Source: Paulinella micropora
Lineage: Eukaryota; Cercozoa; Imbricatea; Euglyphida; Paulinellidae
Assembly: GCA_019918135.1 (NCBI GenBank)
Contig: WBZZ01006968.1
Location: 141,001-205,000, forward strand
DNA: 64,000 nt
Direction: 5' to 3'
The notes below the pieces were generated by a model. That model saw nothing but the letters and a program-made list of their open reading frames with translations. It ran no database searches and was not told where the DNA came from. Shown here piece after piece: positions 52,078 through 62,853 of the stretch. Every line of letters starts with the position of its first letter. Position 1 is the stretch's first letter. The position numbers and the translations under genes are program-made.

Positions 52078-53165
52078 ATGTTAGCCAGCCCGGCCACCCT
52101 CTTCATTGCGTCCGCCGCCGCGTTCCTGTGCGGCATGACGTGGCTGCTGTGTCTGCAGCTGGCGAGCGACAGCGGACGGCGGCGGCGTGTCGCCGTGTTC
52201 ACGACCCTGCGCGTCTGGTTCTGGACCGTAGCGCACGCGGCCGCGGTGTTGCTGCTCTGTGACGGGCTGACCCCTGTATGGCAGATTGCGTACCAGTCCC
52301 TGTTGCTGCCGCTGGCCTGGCACGTGTGGCTAGAGTGCCTAGAACGCTACCCGTACGGGTTGGCCCCCTCGAACCTTCGCAATCGGTGCCATGACGTCAG
52401 GTTTCTGCGCCTGGCGGTGTGCGTAGCCTCGGCCGCGCTCGCTGTCGCCACAGAAAACCACTGGCCGCCCAGATGACCGCCCAGCTGTACGGCGCCTGGC
52501 TGTTCTTCAGCACCGACTCGCGGATACGCGTGCTAAAGCGGTCGGTCGGCACGGCCGACTCCGCGCGAGCCGCGCGGGCCAGGCGTACTCTGTGCTGCCT
52601 GCAGTGCGCCTCTGCGTGCTGTGCCGCCCTGCACACGTTTTACTTGTTGCTCTGGCTCTGTCTAGAGCTGCTGAGCGGCGGGCCCCCGGTACAGTGGGCG
52701 TTCGGGTTCATGTCCGCCCTGCTCCCCACGCCATGGCTCTACCTCGTAGCTCACCAGCTGCTGCAAAAGTTGCAAAATGTCCATCCCGAGACAAGGCCTT
52801 ACCTCAAGCCCACGCAGCTCGCGTGTGTCCAGAGCGCGCCACAGCAGGGCGCTTTCTGCCACGAGGCGACGCCAGCCGCGCCCGAGCAAGAACTGGCAGC
52901 GGGTCCGCGCGGCTTGAGGCTTGGCGCGGTCATGGAGGTCTACACACAAACGCCCAACTCTAGTGCCATTTCCCAGCATCCCCTCGCCAACCTGCCAATG
53001 GTAGCGTCGCCAACGCCGCCCACCATCAAGCTAGCGTCCCACAGCCCCGCCGCGCGGGACGACGCTAGCTTGGAACGGGTCAGCCAGGCTGAGGCGTCGT
53101 TCTTGGAGAAGGGCTGTGAAGTTCCAGCTACTGAAGAAGCAGGCAGGCCAAGAAAAAGCTTTTAA
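52078..53165 (+). pseudogene. Multi-pass membrane protein, one frameshift
   Basis: ATG at 52078. Hydrophobic segments include LFIASAAAFLCGMTWLLCLQ, FWTVAHAAAVLLLC, IAYQSLLLPLAWHVWL, LRLAVCVASAALAVA, then after a frame change near 52460 ALHTFYLLLWLCLELL and FGFMSALLPTPWLYLVAH, giving about six or seven helices and a ~100-residue hydrophilic tail. No family recognised. It is convergent with the heliorhodopsin-like gene. Confidence 0.55.
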
Positions 53166-53272
53166 AAAAAAGAGAGGACGGAAACCAAGAGAGAAGGAAG
53201 CGAGAAAGATGCAGTCACTCCTTTTTTTTTTTTAATATCTCCACAAAGAAAAAAAAAGCCAAAAAAAAAAGA

Positions 53273-54145
53273 TTAGTCCAAACAAGGCGACAGAGCGGCG
53301 CAGCCCGGCTGCGGCATCCACTCGGCCGACTGCCCCCGCAGCGACGCAAGGGCCACCGCCGTGAGCGCCATCTTGCTCGACGGCTCAGGAGGCAATAGCA
53401 GCTTTCGGCCCACAAGCGCTTTTTGTTTGGAACACAGCAAACAAAACATTCGTAACACAGAGCCTCCAAGATACCAAAACAAGCAAAAAAAGAACGACTC
53501 TAACCGAATAGCGAGCCGGATCAGGCCGACGGTGTTATCAGAAACATTCAGGCTGCGGATGACTCCGTGCGCGGCCAGCCACAGCGGCAGGAACGACAGG
53601 ACCAGCAACACCCAGGACAGCGCCCAGCAACAGTACGTGACAACCTTCCACGACACTTGGATGGCAGTCTTGTTGTTCTTGACAAGGGTTTGCACTTCAT
53701 TCAGTGGAACTAAAGTGCCCAACAACGCGGGGCCGAGCAGCGGCACCAGCCCGCCCACGACGACCATGAGGTTGCACAGGCAGAACGACACCGCCAGCGC
53801 CGCGACCGAACGCTCGCTGGCCAGCAGCTGCAGCTGCATCAGCATCAACGGAGCGGTCACCGAGTACTCCAGACAGCGCGCGGCGCGGCAGAACATGTCA
53901 GGCCGGCGCAGCAGCAGCCAGAGCTGCGACGCGTGGCCTACTGTAGTGATAGCATGGAAGGCCACCGACACCGTCGCACAGTCACGCGGAGGGCCCACTT
54001 TCAGTGTGACGATAGCGGTCCGTGCCGGTGGCAGGCCCCTGACTATGTCTAGCGGGCCCGTAAGCTGGAGTATGAAGACCACTAGATGCGCCAAGAGGGC
54101 TACGACGTTCAGCCACGGAATCGCTAAGCCGGCAGGGAATTTCAT
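53273..54145 (-). CDS. Heliorhodopsin-like membrane protein lacking a clear retinal lysine
   Basis: 290 residues from ATG at 54145. The order of features matches heliorhodopsin: helix 1 with W-N...H (PWLNVVALLAHLVVF), helix 2 with FHAITTVGHASQLWLLL, helix 3 CLEYSVTAPLMLMQL, close to the family's RW-x-EYS-x-S-x-MI (Glu93 at the counterion place), helix 4 SFCLCNLMVVVGGLV, and helices 5 and 6. The seventh helix and its retinal-binding Lys are not convincing; the only candidate is Lys258 in SSKMALTAVALASL. Heliorhodopsins occur in protists and some giant viruses. If the Lys is absent the protein would not bind retinal. Confidence 0.5.
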   Translation of the reverse strand: MKFPAGLAIPWLNVVALLAHLVVFILQLTGPLDIVRGLPPARTAIVTLKVGPPRDCATVSVAFHAITTVGHASQLWLLLRRPDMFCRAARCLEYSVTAPLMLMQLQLLASERSVAALAVSFCLCNLMVVVGGLVPLLGPALLGTLVPLNEVQTLVKNNKTAIQVSWKVVTYCCWALSWVLLVLSFLPLWLAAHGVIRSLNVSDNTVGLIRLAIRLESFFFCLFWYLGGSVLRMFCLLCSKQKALVGRKLLLPPEPSSKMALTAVALASLRGQSAEWMPQPGCAALSPCLD

Positions 54146-54869
54146 AACAAAGAAAAAAGTCCTTTTAAATCTCTTTAAAGTGTCCGAACCAAAGCCCGAT
54201 ATTTTCGGCTGTTTCTTGAAAGAAAAAAAACACTCAGAGAAAGGGAAGATTGGAGGGTGGGGAGGTTTGGGTTGGCTTCTTAAAAAAAAATTCAAAATCC
54301 CGGATTTTCACGGGCAAACCGCTGCCTGATCTAGCCCTTCGGCGGTGAAGCTGAACGAGGCCCATTTCAGGTTCATTAGTCCGTCAGGGCCCGGCCACGC
54401 CGTCCGCTCGATCGTTCGGACCAGCCGGTCGGGCAGAAGCACCCTTCCCTTTTTCCCGCGTCTGTGTCAGGCTTTCCCTCCCTCTTTTTTTCTCCCGTAG
54501 CCTTCAGCCGGGAGGCGCCGGAGGATGGATCGCCCCCCCCCCCCCCCCCCCTCGGGCAGGCAGAGAGGCCCCAGACGTCTTTGGTGTGCCACTGGCGATG
54601 CCGGAACGAGGCGGCCGCAAACGAGGCGGCCGCCCTGCCCCGGACCACAGCTCGGCAGTAGCCCGCGCGGCTGCCCGGCGTGGCGAGAGCACGCAAGGAC
54701 AAAAAGGCCTGCAGATTTCCAGCGACCTCTCTTGGTATTAAAGCCGTGCCTATGGTTCGTGTAGCCCCCGGGCCAGCGCCCGTTCTTGTCTCTTCAGCTT
54801 GCCCCAGCCGGCCCCCGGCCTACCTCAGCGGTGCTGCTTCTCGACACACAGGGCTTCCTTTTCTTTTAA
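54146..54869. other. Intergenic
   Basis: Poly-A rich to 54300, then GC-rich with a C run (54533-54551). ORFs near 54376-54702 and on the opposite strand lack recognisable features. Confidence 0.45.
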
Positions 54870-55446
54870 TCACCCGGGCTGCACGACACCGGCGGCGGGC
54901 TCGGTGCGGGGCGCCGGCAGCCGCACGGCCCAAGTCTTCTTGTGCCACCAAAACCAGCCGGCCGGCAGTGTCTGGGCCAGGTCCGCGGGCCTGACGAGGG
55001 CTTCGACCACCAGGCCGGCGCCGGGCTGTTGGGCCAGCAGGTCGCGGACGTAAGCCTTCTGGGGGACCTCCAGGTCGCGGGCCGGCCCGAACGTGCAGGC
55101 CACGCCGTCTTGGCCGGGCCTGGCCGCCGCGTACACCACGCCGCGCGCGCCGGGGGGGGCGCAAGTTGCGCAGGGCCTTGGCTAGGTCCCCCGGACCGGT
55201 GGCGCGCTCCACCAAGAGGCCGGCCAGGGCCCGCTCGGCGCTACCCACGCCGCACACGCCGGCGTGGTGCTTGGCATCGGCCGAGCGGCACTGCCGGTCA
55301 CAGTACCAGGTGACGTCGCAGCGGTGGCAGCGGGCGCGGCCGGCCGGCTGGTCCGCCGCCCACCACGCCTGGCAGGCGGCGCGCCCGCAGAGCTGCCACA
55401 GGACTTCGCGGGGTGGGCGCGAGCGCGGGACTTCGAGGACAAGCAC
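54870..55446 (-). pseudogene. MYND zinc-finger protein, frameshifted
   Basis: The N-terminal half has a MYND finger: CGRAAC...RCHRCDVTWYCDRQCRSADAKHHAGVC. The frame slips at a run of seven to eight G near 55151-55158. The other frame continues sensibly (MVYAAARPGQDGVACTFGPA...WFWWHKKTW) to 54870. MYND fingers mediate protein-protein contacts and are expanded in several giant viruses. Confidence 0.65.
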
Positions 55447-55761
55447 GCCCTGGCCGTGAGGCTCACGCGGTCGACCAGGGGCCCTAGCCCCCTCCGCCAG
55501 ACTAAATAGCAGGATGGAAGCACTACCACTGGTCGCTAGACTAACTGGCTAGGCCCCCGACCAGTTTTCGGCAGCTGACTGTTTCTGTCTGGACTACCAC
55601 TGCCGGCGTGGGCGACCGGGAAAGCCCGCTTAGCCTCTGGCGACAGAGCACGTGGCGCAAGCCGAGTTGTTCGAAAGAAAAGCTACAGAAGAACTGCTGG
55701 CAGTCAGCTTTTATTAAACAACTTGGTGTCTACTCTACTAGGGACACACAGTCACGCAGAG
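55447..55761. other. Spacer
   Basis: No gene is seen. A short plus-strand ORF (55608-55904) has no recognisable feature. Confidence 0.4.
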
Positions 55762-56045
55762 CTAACGCCACCTCCGATTGCCATCGCCGGTGTCCGGCCC
55801 GGCCTCGTACAGGCCGCCCGCCAGCCGCTGCCACGGCGGCGCTGTCGCGGGCGCCGTGGTCTGCCTGTCGTAGTACAGCGACCTCTGGCACGCGCCCGCC
55901 CTAAGCATTTCCTTGAGTCGACCCCCGTCAAAGCCCGGGTTTTCTTTTTGGCAGTTCTAAAACCAATCTGGAAGAAGTTTCTTTCATCTTCTTTTGTTTG
56001 TTCTACGATTAGCCTTTCGATGGCCGAACCTAACTTATCTTCCAT
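55762..56045 (-). pseudogene. Small hypothetical protein, frameshifted
   Basis: ATG at 56045 (MEDKLGSAIERLIVEQTKED). The reading changes frame near 55940, after an A-rich stretch, into FDGGRLKEMLRAGACQRSLY and ends at TAG 55762. Both halves look protein-like only across the shift. About 95 residues; no family recognised. Confidence 0.4.
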
Positions 56046-56191
56046 CTGTCTTTTTCTTTAAAGAAGAATTAAACATTTATTAGATTCAAGACATTCTGCT
56101 TAATAAAAGAAAGGCACGCGCCGCTTGCGCGGGGATATTGGGGAAAAGGGGGGGGGAGTGGAGGGGGGCAGCCTCCCCCCCCCCCCCCCCC

Positions 56192-57525
56192 CTATTTTTG
56201 GGCAGCCGAGACCGCGCTGGCCAGCTGCTCTTCGAGCAGGCGGAGCATCTCCGAAACCATGTCCACAAACACCCGGCCGACCGCGGAGTCTCTCTGTACG
56301 CGCGGGCGACACGATTTCATAACTCCCTCTGGTACACTGGAGCTTAACTCGACGCCCTGCCTGTACCAGCGGTAGTTCATCCAGAAAATAGTTACTATTT
56401 GCTTAGTCCACAACCACACGCTGACTGGCTGATCTGGTTCGATAACCCAACCCGTCATTTCTAGTAGGCGTTCGTATCGTAACCGGCGCGCGTTTTCGTC
56501 GGGGCAGAGCTGCACCTCCCATAGCTTGAACGAGTCTGGTACTTTGCGGTAAAAGTAGCACCAGCTGCGTTCTAGTGGGATCTGCAGTATAGCAGTCTTG
56601 CCCTCAACAGTAACCCCATAGCCCGGGCGCGACGTCACAAATGAGCGCAGGTCCACGTCGGCTAATGGATGACGCAGAAGTGCGGGCTGCCGCTGCTGCG
56701 CAAAGTATTCGTTCAGGACACGGAATGGCACAAGGTATGACCACAACTCGCTCCGCCAGGCAAAACCGTCTTGACCCTTTTCTGTGGTAAATACTTTGAG
56801 TTGGTTGCGAGCCAGCGCACCGTCCACATCTTCTTGCTTTGCTACGGAATCTCTGAGCGCTGCTGTCAACGGCAAGACAAAGTGCGAGGCACACAGCGAG
56901 ACATATTGGTCTCGCAGGCCTGGTGGGGCCTTGGCTGCCTGCAGGAGGTTCTGGTAGTAGATGTCATAACGTCCGTAATGCCAAAGATCGTCGTCGTCTG
57001 CCGTTAAGACCCACTGCAGCCGGAGGTTGTGAGCCTGAGTACGCAGCATCAACGCGCGCAGAAAGGCAAAGTGCTCCAGCTGGGAAAGTCTGCTGTCGTG
57101 CCAGAACCAGCGCATGCGCCGCTGGTCTCTGTCGAGCGTACGCAGCAGCGCTTCCACCCCTGCCCTCAGCTCGGGTGTCGCGGCTGACAGGCTAAGCCAG
57201 CACCAGCCTTGGCGCTCGACTTCGCCGCTCAAAGGAAGAGTCGAGACAAAGGATTGCAAGCACAACCTCAGGTACCGCACACTTTTTTTGCTCTGGACGC
57301 GAGCCACACTACTACGCTGGGGCGGCCAGACAGCGCTACGTCGGCCAGCGGGCTGCGCCTGCACGCCCGCTTGTGTCCCGCCGTCCAGTCAGCGACCTGG
57401 CACTCGCGCCCACAATAGGCCGCCGCAAAGCATCGTGTACAACTCGCCGGCAGGTAGCCTGCCCGCTTCCCCACAGTGAACCCCCGGCAGCGGGCCCAGG
57501 CACATGTGCTTGGGTGTGCCTCCAT
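56192..57525 (-). pseudogene. MYND finger fused to a glycosyltransferase-like domain
   Basis: ATG at 57525 starts a MYND finger (CAWARC...SCTRCFAAAYCGRECQVADWTAGHKRAC). An A7 run near 57284 shifts the frame. The next frame carries about 370 residues with LQWVLTADDDDLWHYGRYDIYY, an acidic DxD-type motif after a beta strand as in GT-A glycosyltransferases, and a C-terminal helical part. If the shift is real the second half is orphaned; if it is an error this is an unusual fusion. The sugar donor and acceptor cannot be read. A G run lies at about 57611-57622 upstream. Confidence 0.5.
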
Positions 57526-57695
57526 GCCTGATTTCTTTTCCACTCTTTGTATGTGCACGCTCGTCTCTGGCGCTAACTTCTGTCCAGAAAATGGAAGTGT
57601 GGTGGGGAGGAGGGGGGGGGGGGCAGGAAATGTGTCTGGCTGGCACAGGGGCGGGAGTCAGCCCCCCGGCCCCTGTCCCGCGCGCGTGGAGGGGT
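57526..57695. other. Junction between GC-rich and AT-rich DNA
   Basis: GC-rich sequence with a G run ends at about 57695. Immediately afterwards codons become AT-rich and encode the capsid protein. Confidence 0.7.
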
Positions 57696-58766
57696 AATGC
57701 TGGAAAGATTGAAATTGGATCCGTAGCGGAAAGAAAAGCAATTACCGATGCTGGTGTGCTTGCAGATTTAAGAGGGGCGGTTCAAACATATTACAAAGTG
57801 CCAAGTGTAAATGCTCGTCGCCACGATGATACCGCTCTCGCTGATAGCACTGCTGGAACCTATAGCCTTGTTGATGTTCCTTTTGAGGAGGCTAAGTATT
57901 TTGAAGGTGGTATTGATAACAAGGATACTCCTGCTATCAGTGTTAAGTTTCCTTTGGGAATGCTGTTTGGAACAATTTTTGAACTTGATAAAACTATTGG
58001 TTTTAATGAAATTTTGGATTTTAGAATTGTATGGGAGAGCACCGCCCGCACTTCATTCTATGGAACTGATGCGAGTTCTATTTCCACTGGTGCGGCGGCT
58101 ACTGCTGTTGGTGCTTCTATTTCTAACTTAAATCTGTTTCTTGCTGTGGAGACTGACCCTAATGTTATTTTGGGTGTTCAACAAAAGATTGCTGGTGAAG
58201 GCTTTCCTTTTAAAATTGAATATCCGATTGCTTGGAAGCAGAACCTCCAATCATCGCAACAGAACTATGTAAAAATGAACCGCTCGCAGGGTGAAAGAAT
58301 TCGTCGTATCTATACATCCGCCTTCCACAACACTGAGAGTGCTAATACTTCCTTTGATAATAGCAATATGCCATCGGGTTATGCGGTGGGACCTCCAGTA
58401 GTTAAGGCTCAGGGGTCTAAAATTCAGACATATTACACAACTCTTGACGGAAGTCGTATTCAACAATTTGATATTAACACCTCAAATAATGAAGACTATA
58501 TGCTTCTCAAGGATAAGTTGAAGGGTAGTGCCATTTTGAATTCTAATGTGTATCATTACAACTGGTTCCACGTTGATACTTGGGATAACAACCGCCCGCT
58601 GTGTGATAAGGATACCGATGGATATGAGGTAAGTGGTCTGAGCTTTGACACCGAGAGGCGATATGAGTTCGTTTCAACTACTGCTGGAAATAATCTTAAC
58701 CATTACACTTTTGCCATGCTTCAACGAAGTGTGCTTGTTAAGGGAATTGAAATTTTGATGTGTTAA
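57696..58766 (+). CDS. PLV-type major capsid protein (N-terminus possibly truncated)
   Basis: About 355 residues of AT-rich coding sequence in one open frame. Segments such as NLNLFLAVETDPNVI, FPFKIEYPIAWKQNLQ and QGERIRRIYTSAFH fit the double jelly-roll capsid proteins of polinton-like viruses, where two beta-barrels build the icosahedral shell. No ATG lies near the composition boundary at 57696; the frame merely continues upstream in GC-rich DNA. The start was therefore probably lost at the junction. It ends with TAA and is the least damaged gene of the block. Confidence 0.7.
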   Translation, partial: NAGKIEIGSVAERKAITDAGVLADLRGAVQTYYKVPSVNARRHDDTALADSTAGTYSLVDVPFEEAKYFEGGIDNKDTPAISVKFPLGMLFGTIFELDKTIGFNEILDFRIVWESTARTSFYGTDASSISTGAAATAVGASISNLNLFLAVETDPNVILGVQQKIAGEGFPFKIEYPIAWKQNLQSSQQNYVKMNRSQGERIRRIYTSAFHNTESANTSFDNSNMPSGYAVGPPVVKAQGSKIQTYYTTLDGSRIQQFDINTSNNEDYMLLKDKLKGSAILNSNVYHYNWFHVDTWDNNRPLCDKDTDGYEVSGLSFDTERRYEFVSTTAGNNLNHYTFAMLQRSVLVKGIEILMC

Positions 58767-58815
58767 AAAAGAATAATAAAATAAAAATAATTTTTTTTGA
58801 TAATATAGACCTACA

Positions 58816-60066
58816 ATGTCCCACCAGAGAAATTTGGTCGCACAAAATCCCGACGGAAAGTTTGTGAATGTCAAAGTCGGGCATGATGGGTTTCTTGAGA
58901 CTAATGTTGAAAAAACAGCGTTTGGCGAATTAGCAACATCACAATACACACCGATTATACAAGAAACATTTATGTATAATGTAAATACCTCTAAGTGGAA
59001 CACAAGCACTACTAATGCTACATTAGAGCAAAAGACTATGGCATATCTAACAACACAGGCAGTTGGAGTTCAAGATTATTCATTGAAACAAAAAAGAAAA
59101 TTAAATATCGTGCTGGTATGGGTGTATGTGTCAGATTTACTGCTTTGTGGAATACAAATGAAGCAGGCGGATATTCATCTTATGTAGGTATTGGTGATTC
59201 CTTCTTAACGGACGGATTTTTCTTCTCAAGAGAAAATGGTGTAATGAAAATATACCAATTAAACAACGCCACTGTCATTACCGAGGTTAAACAAAGTCAA
59301 TGGAATGTAAATAAAGCAGATGGAACAGACTACTTACCAGCCATTGATTTCAGTAAGGGTAATGTATTTCAGATTATTTAAAATATCAATACTTAGGTTT
59401 CGGTCAGATATCATTTTATATTGAAAATCTAAACACGGGGTAATTCCATGCTATACGATATGCTAACAGCAAAACTGCTACGTCTCTTAATATATAATAC
59501 TACTTTACCATTCTTGGCTTCGTTATCTGTTGGTGCTAATCCACAAATCCAAAACCTTAGAATCGCCAGTGTTGGGTGCTTCATTGAAGGAACTGAAATC
59601 ATAAGAGGTATTCCATTTATTTATGAAAGAACAGCAAATACGACGAATGTAGCAACTCATGCTTTTACTATGAGAAATAATACTAATATTATTGGAAACA
59701 CTACTGCTAATTAGTATAGTGTATCCTAGACGGCTAAATGTCTTAAATACAGATGGTAAATCTGGTGTAATCATTAAAGTAATAAAAAATGCTACCCTTA
59801 CTGGTGCAGTCTATGCTGAAAACAATACTAATACAAGTCTGGTTTCATTTGATACTACCGCAACTATTGCTGGTGGAAATACTATTGCCGTTGTATTTGT
59901 TAATACGAATGATGCTAAAAGCATAGATTTTAATGATTATGATTTAGATGATATGTTGCCAAGCGAAAGGCTAACTATAACAGCACAGCCTACTACAAAT
60001 CAGACTATAAGTATTCAGTATGCTTTTACTTGGTTAGAAGACCCACGAAAGCGAAAAAAAATATAA
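58816..60066 (+). pseudogene. PLV structural protein (fibre/minor-capsid-like), frameshifted
   Basis: ATG at 58816 (MSHQRNLVAQNPDGKFVNV). Frames change near 59095, 59375, 59440 and 59710, but the whole reads as one protein of about 415 residues. Notable parts are VRFTALWNTNEAGGYSSYVG, a beta-rich segment seen in virion proteins of algal viruses, and repeated NxT-rich beta strands toward the end. It follows the capsid gene by 50 bp in the same direction. The role is inferred from position and composition. Confidence 0.5.
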
Positions 60067-60078
60067 AACTAAGATTTC

Positions 60079-60618
60079 TTAAATAACAAGTGCCTTTTTA
60101 AAATACTTGATAAAATTATTTTTTCTAACTTCATTCATTTCTTCATTTTTTTCTAGAAATGAAAGCACACATACCACATCGCAGAATTTATCATCATCAA
60201 TTGAAACTGATAACTCATTTTTTTTCTTACACTCTTTGCAAGGTGCTTTCTTTGCTTCTATTTCTTCACCTACATTCGCTTTTATTTCGGTAATTCCATT
60301 CTCTTTTAAATCAGTCGCAAATGTTGATTTATCTTGCAAATCAACATTGGATGGTATTGTTGTTTTGGAGGTAATCCAAAACAACGATTTGCTTGGCTTT
60401 TGCTGTCCAAAGGACGCATCTTCAACTACGTTGGAGTCAACCAACACGTTTTCCAATGGAATTACCACTTTCACGTTGTCGTCCCTCGGCTTGTATTAAC
60501 CATAGAAAGAAACAATGTCAGGTTTAGTCAATTTAATCGTGGGTTTTTTAATTTCGCTGTCAATGTTCCATTTTTCAATTTCATTCAAGTAGTCCTGTTT
60601 GGTGTTCAGGTCAGTCAT
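60079..60618 (-). pseudogene. Hypothetical PLV protein with in-frame TAA
   Basis: ATG at 60618 (MTDLNTKQDYLNEIEKWNI). One in-frame TAA occurs about 40 codons in; the same frame then runs 130 residues to 60079 and contains a CKECKKK motif and a Lys-rich tail. No family recognised. Convergent with the structural gene. Confidence 0.45.
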
Positions 60619-60649
60619 GATATATATATATAATATAAATATTAACTTT

Positions 60650-60909
60650 TTATAAATATCTTTTTACTTCACTTTTAATGTCTGTAAATTTCTCAAACCA
60701 CGGCTGTTTCATAACCCATTCAAGATATGGCTTATCAATAAGCGCGATATGTTGAACCTTCTTCCCGCGATACTTACCAAATGGAAAAATATCCTTCGGC
60801 TTGCCTGCCCGTGCATTTTCAAACATTTGGATTTCGTCAGTAATTATCTTTTTTTACTTTCAATAGAGAGTTTCTCAAACTTCTCACATAGTCTGGTGAG
60901 GGTGGTCAT
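60650..60909 (-). pseudogene. Small protein like the C-terminal domain of exonuclease X (DUF3820-like)
   Basis: ATG at 60909 starts MTTLTRLCEKFEKLS. An A7 run near 60851 shifts the frame. Then KDIFPFGKYRGKKVQHIALI and YLEWVMKQPWF match the small FGK-x-x-G...YL-x-W module found at the end of ExoX and in many viral proteins. About 86 residues; each half is too short to stand out as an ORF. It lies just downstream of the polymerase in the same direction. Confidence 0.55.
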
Positions 60910-60940
60910 AGTATAGTATAGGGTATATACTTTATAGAAA

Positions 60941-62690
60941 TTAAAATTTGTAAGGCAGTGTAGAGATATGGTTCTCTTTAATCGGCTGTATGACTCTTTT
61001 TGTGTAAGTAAATGAAAATATTTTTTTCAAATGTTCGGAGGTAATCGTTTTGTCTTTTTTGTTCCTCGTAATTTTGCTGTGGTTGTGTATTGCTACATTT
61101 CCATTCTCAGCCACATTCTTTGCTATGTGCTTTTCTCCTTCTGTCTCCAATAATGCTTCTAATTCCTCATATGCTTTCTTTGATAGTTCTTCGTCCTTAA
61201 TTCCCAGACCATTACTTATCACACTAAACATATTTACCAAGTTCAGTTTCCTGCAAGTGTCGTAGTTCATAGAAAAGCCTTTCAGTTTCATTTTTGTTGT
61301 GCCGTCGTTTAGTATGTAGCAGTAGGACTTCGGCCCCGAGCCCACAAATGTAGTTATCTTTCTGCTTACTTTTGTCTTTTTGTCTATTAGTTCGTCTGTC
61401 CATTGTCCTAATAAGTCGACTGTCGGTATTGTTGTCTGTCCTTGTTTTTCATCAACTGAATATATTATGCTGTCTGTGTCGTGATATAATACCCTGTCTC
61501 CCAATCTATCCATCATATCATACAATTTCATTTGTGCGTGTGCTGTTGTGAATAAAGCCACACATATGTTTGTGTTGTAAGGGTCTGACACTTTTTCGGG
61601 GTGTCTTTTTCGGGGTGTCTTTGACACTTTTTCGGGGTGTCTTTATTTATCATATTAATTGAGATTTCGTTTATGTCTTTGTCATTTAGTATTTTGTATA
61701 ATTCTGCCTCACTCCTGACGATTGTCGTCTGTGTCTTGCTTTGTTGTCCAAACTTTCCCCACAGAGAATTCAGACATAGTTTTGCGACAGCCCTCCTTCC
61801 TTCATTCTTTTCTATTTTGCTTTTGTCCAACTTAATACCAGTCTTTTCCTCATAGTCCTTTATGTAATTGTCTTTTTGTTCCTCCGTTTCCACATTTGAC
61901 TGGTAGCCACTTGCCTCTTGCTATACTTGTAGAAAGGTTTTTATGTATTCTTTGAATAGGGTTTGTTGTTTGTTGTTCCCAATGCCACACCTCATAAACT
62001 TTAATGATATTATAACCTTTTTCCGTTGCTTTATAAATGAGTGGTGTTGACCAATTGCCTGTGAGTGCCCTCTCTGTGTCGTCGTGCTGACATTTGTCCT
62101 GTAAGTTTTCCTTTCCACACTTATTACATAAATATTACATCATCTTTCCTCTATCTTGACAGGGTAGGACAGGGTGAATTAATCCTCTCGGCCGAATCAT
62201 TTTAACTTTGGCTAATCCAAATGCTGTCTTTTGCTTTATCATTTGTAATGCATGTGTGTTTTTGATTACCTTATGATGTCCGAGAGGGTAGGGGTCATAA
62301 AACATAACAGACGGATAGAGGGAGCATATGTCTATGTATTTGACGTCTTGTTGCTCATTCATTGCCCAATATAAAGATAAAGCATTTGTCCTTCCTCCAA
62401 ACATTGCGTGTCGTGGGTTAATTGTCTCTTGCTCCATTAATGTCTCTTCTATGTTCCTTTTGAATTCCTGCCTTACTCTTATTCTGTTCCACTTACAACC
62501 CCATATTGTTATTAAATTATTCACTTCCTCGTGTTGCTTTATTAAAGTTTCCCGTCGTTTTGTTTCCTTGTATAATTGTCCAAATGTCTTATTAACAGAT
62601 TGCTCTTTATTCTTTTTGCAGTATTTGGAATTTAATGCTCTGTTCTGCGAACTTGTTAAGGTTCCAAGTTTGCCCCCCTTAGTCTATGCT
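60941..62690 (-). pseudogene. Protein-primed family B DNA polymerase, decayed
   Basis: Coding can be followed from about 62690 (QLYKETKRRETLIKQHEEV, ITIWGCKWN) through FGGRTNALSLYW, motif A DICSLYPSVMF, a KCGKENLQDKCQHDD zinc-like segment, ALTGNWSTPLIY, motif B KLCLNSLWGKFGQ and motif C LYHDTDSII, down to 60941. This is the polymerase of protein-primed replicators. Breaks: stops near 62135, frame changes near 62130, 61990 and 61920, and a tandem insertion at 61586-61643 that shifts the frame between motifs B and C. The exonuclease domain is missing upstream. All three polymerase motifs keep their acidic residues, but the gene is dead as it stands. Confidence 0.85.
61586..61643. repeat. Short tandem insertion inside the polymerase
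   Basis: TTCGGGGTGTCTTT-like units occur three times, two of them inside a repeated GACACTTTTTCGGGGTGTCT block. They encode a lysine/proline-rich repeat absent from the normal fold and end in a frameshift. Confidence 0.85.
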
Positions 62691-62853
62691 TGACATGTGC
62701 TTTTGTTTTTGAAGCAGTCAAAAACAAATTGGTTACATTAGGGTTTTGATTTTTCAAAAATAAAAATAAATATATCTATATAGATATATATATATTTTAT
62801 CTATATACTAATATATATATATTATATCATTTACATAAAATTTATATAGTGTT
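62691..62853. other. AT-rich spacer with TA repeats
   Basis: TATATA-type repeats between 62765 and 62830. No gene. Confidence 0.5.
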
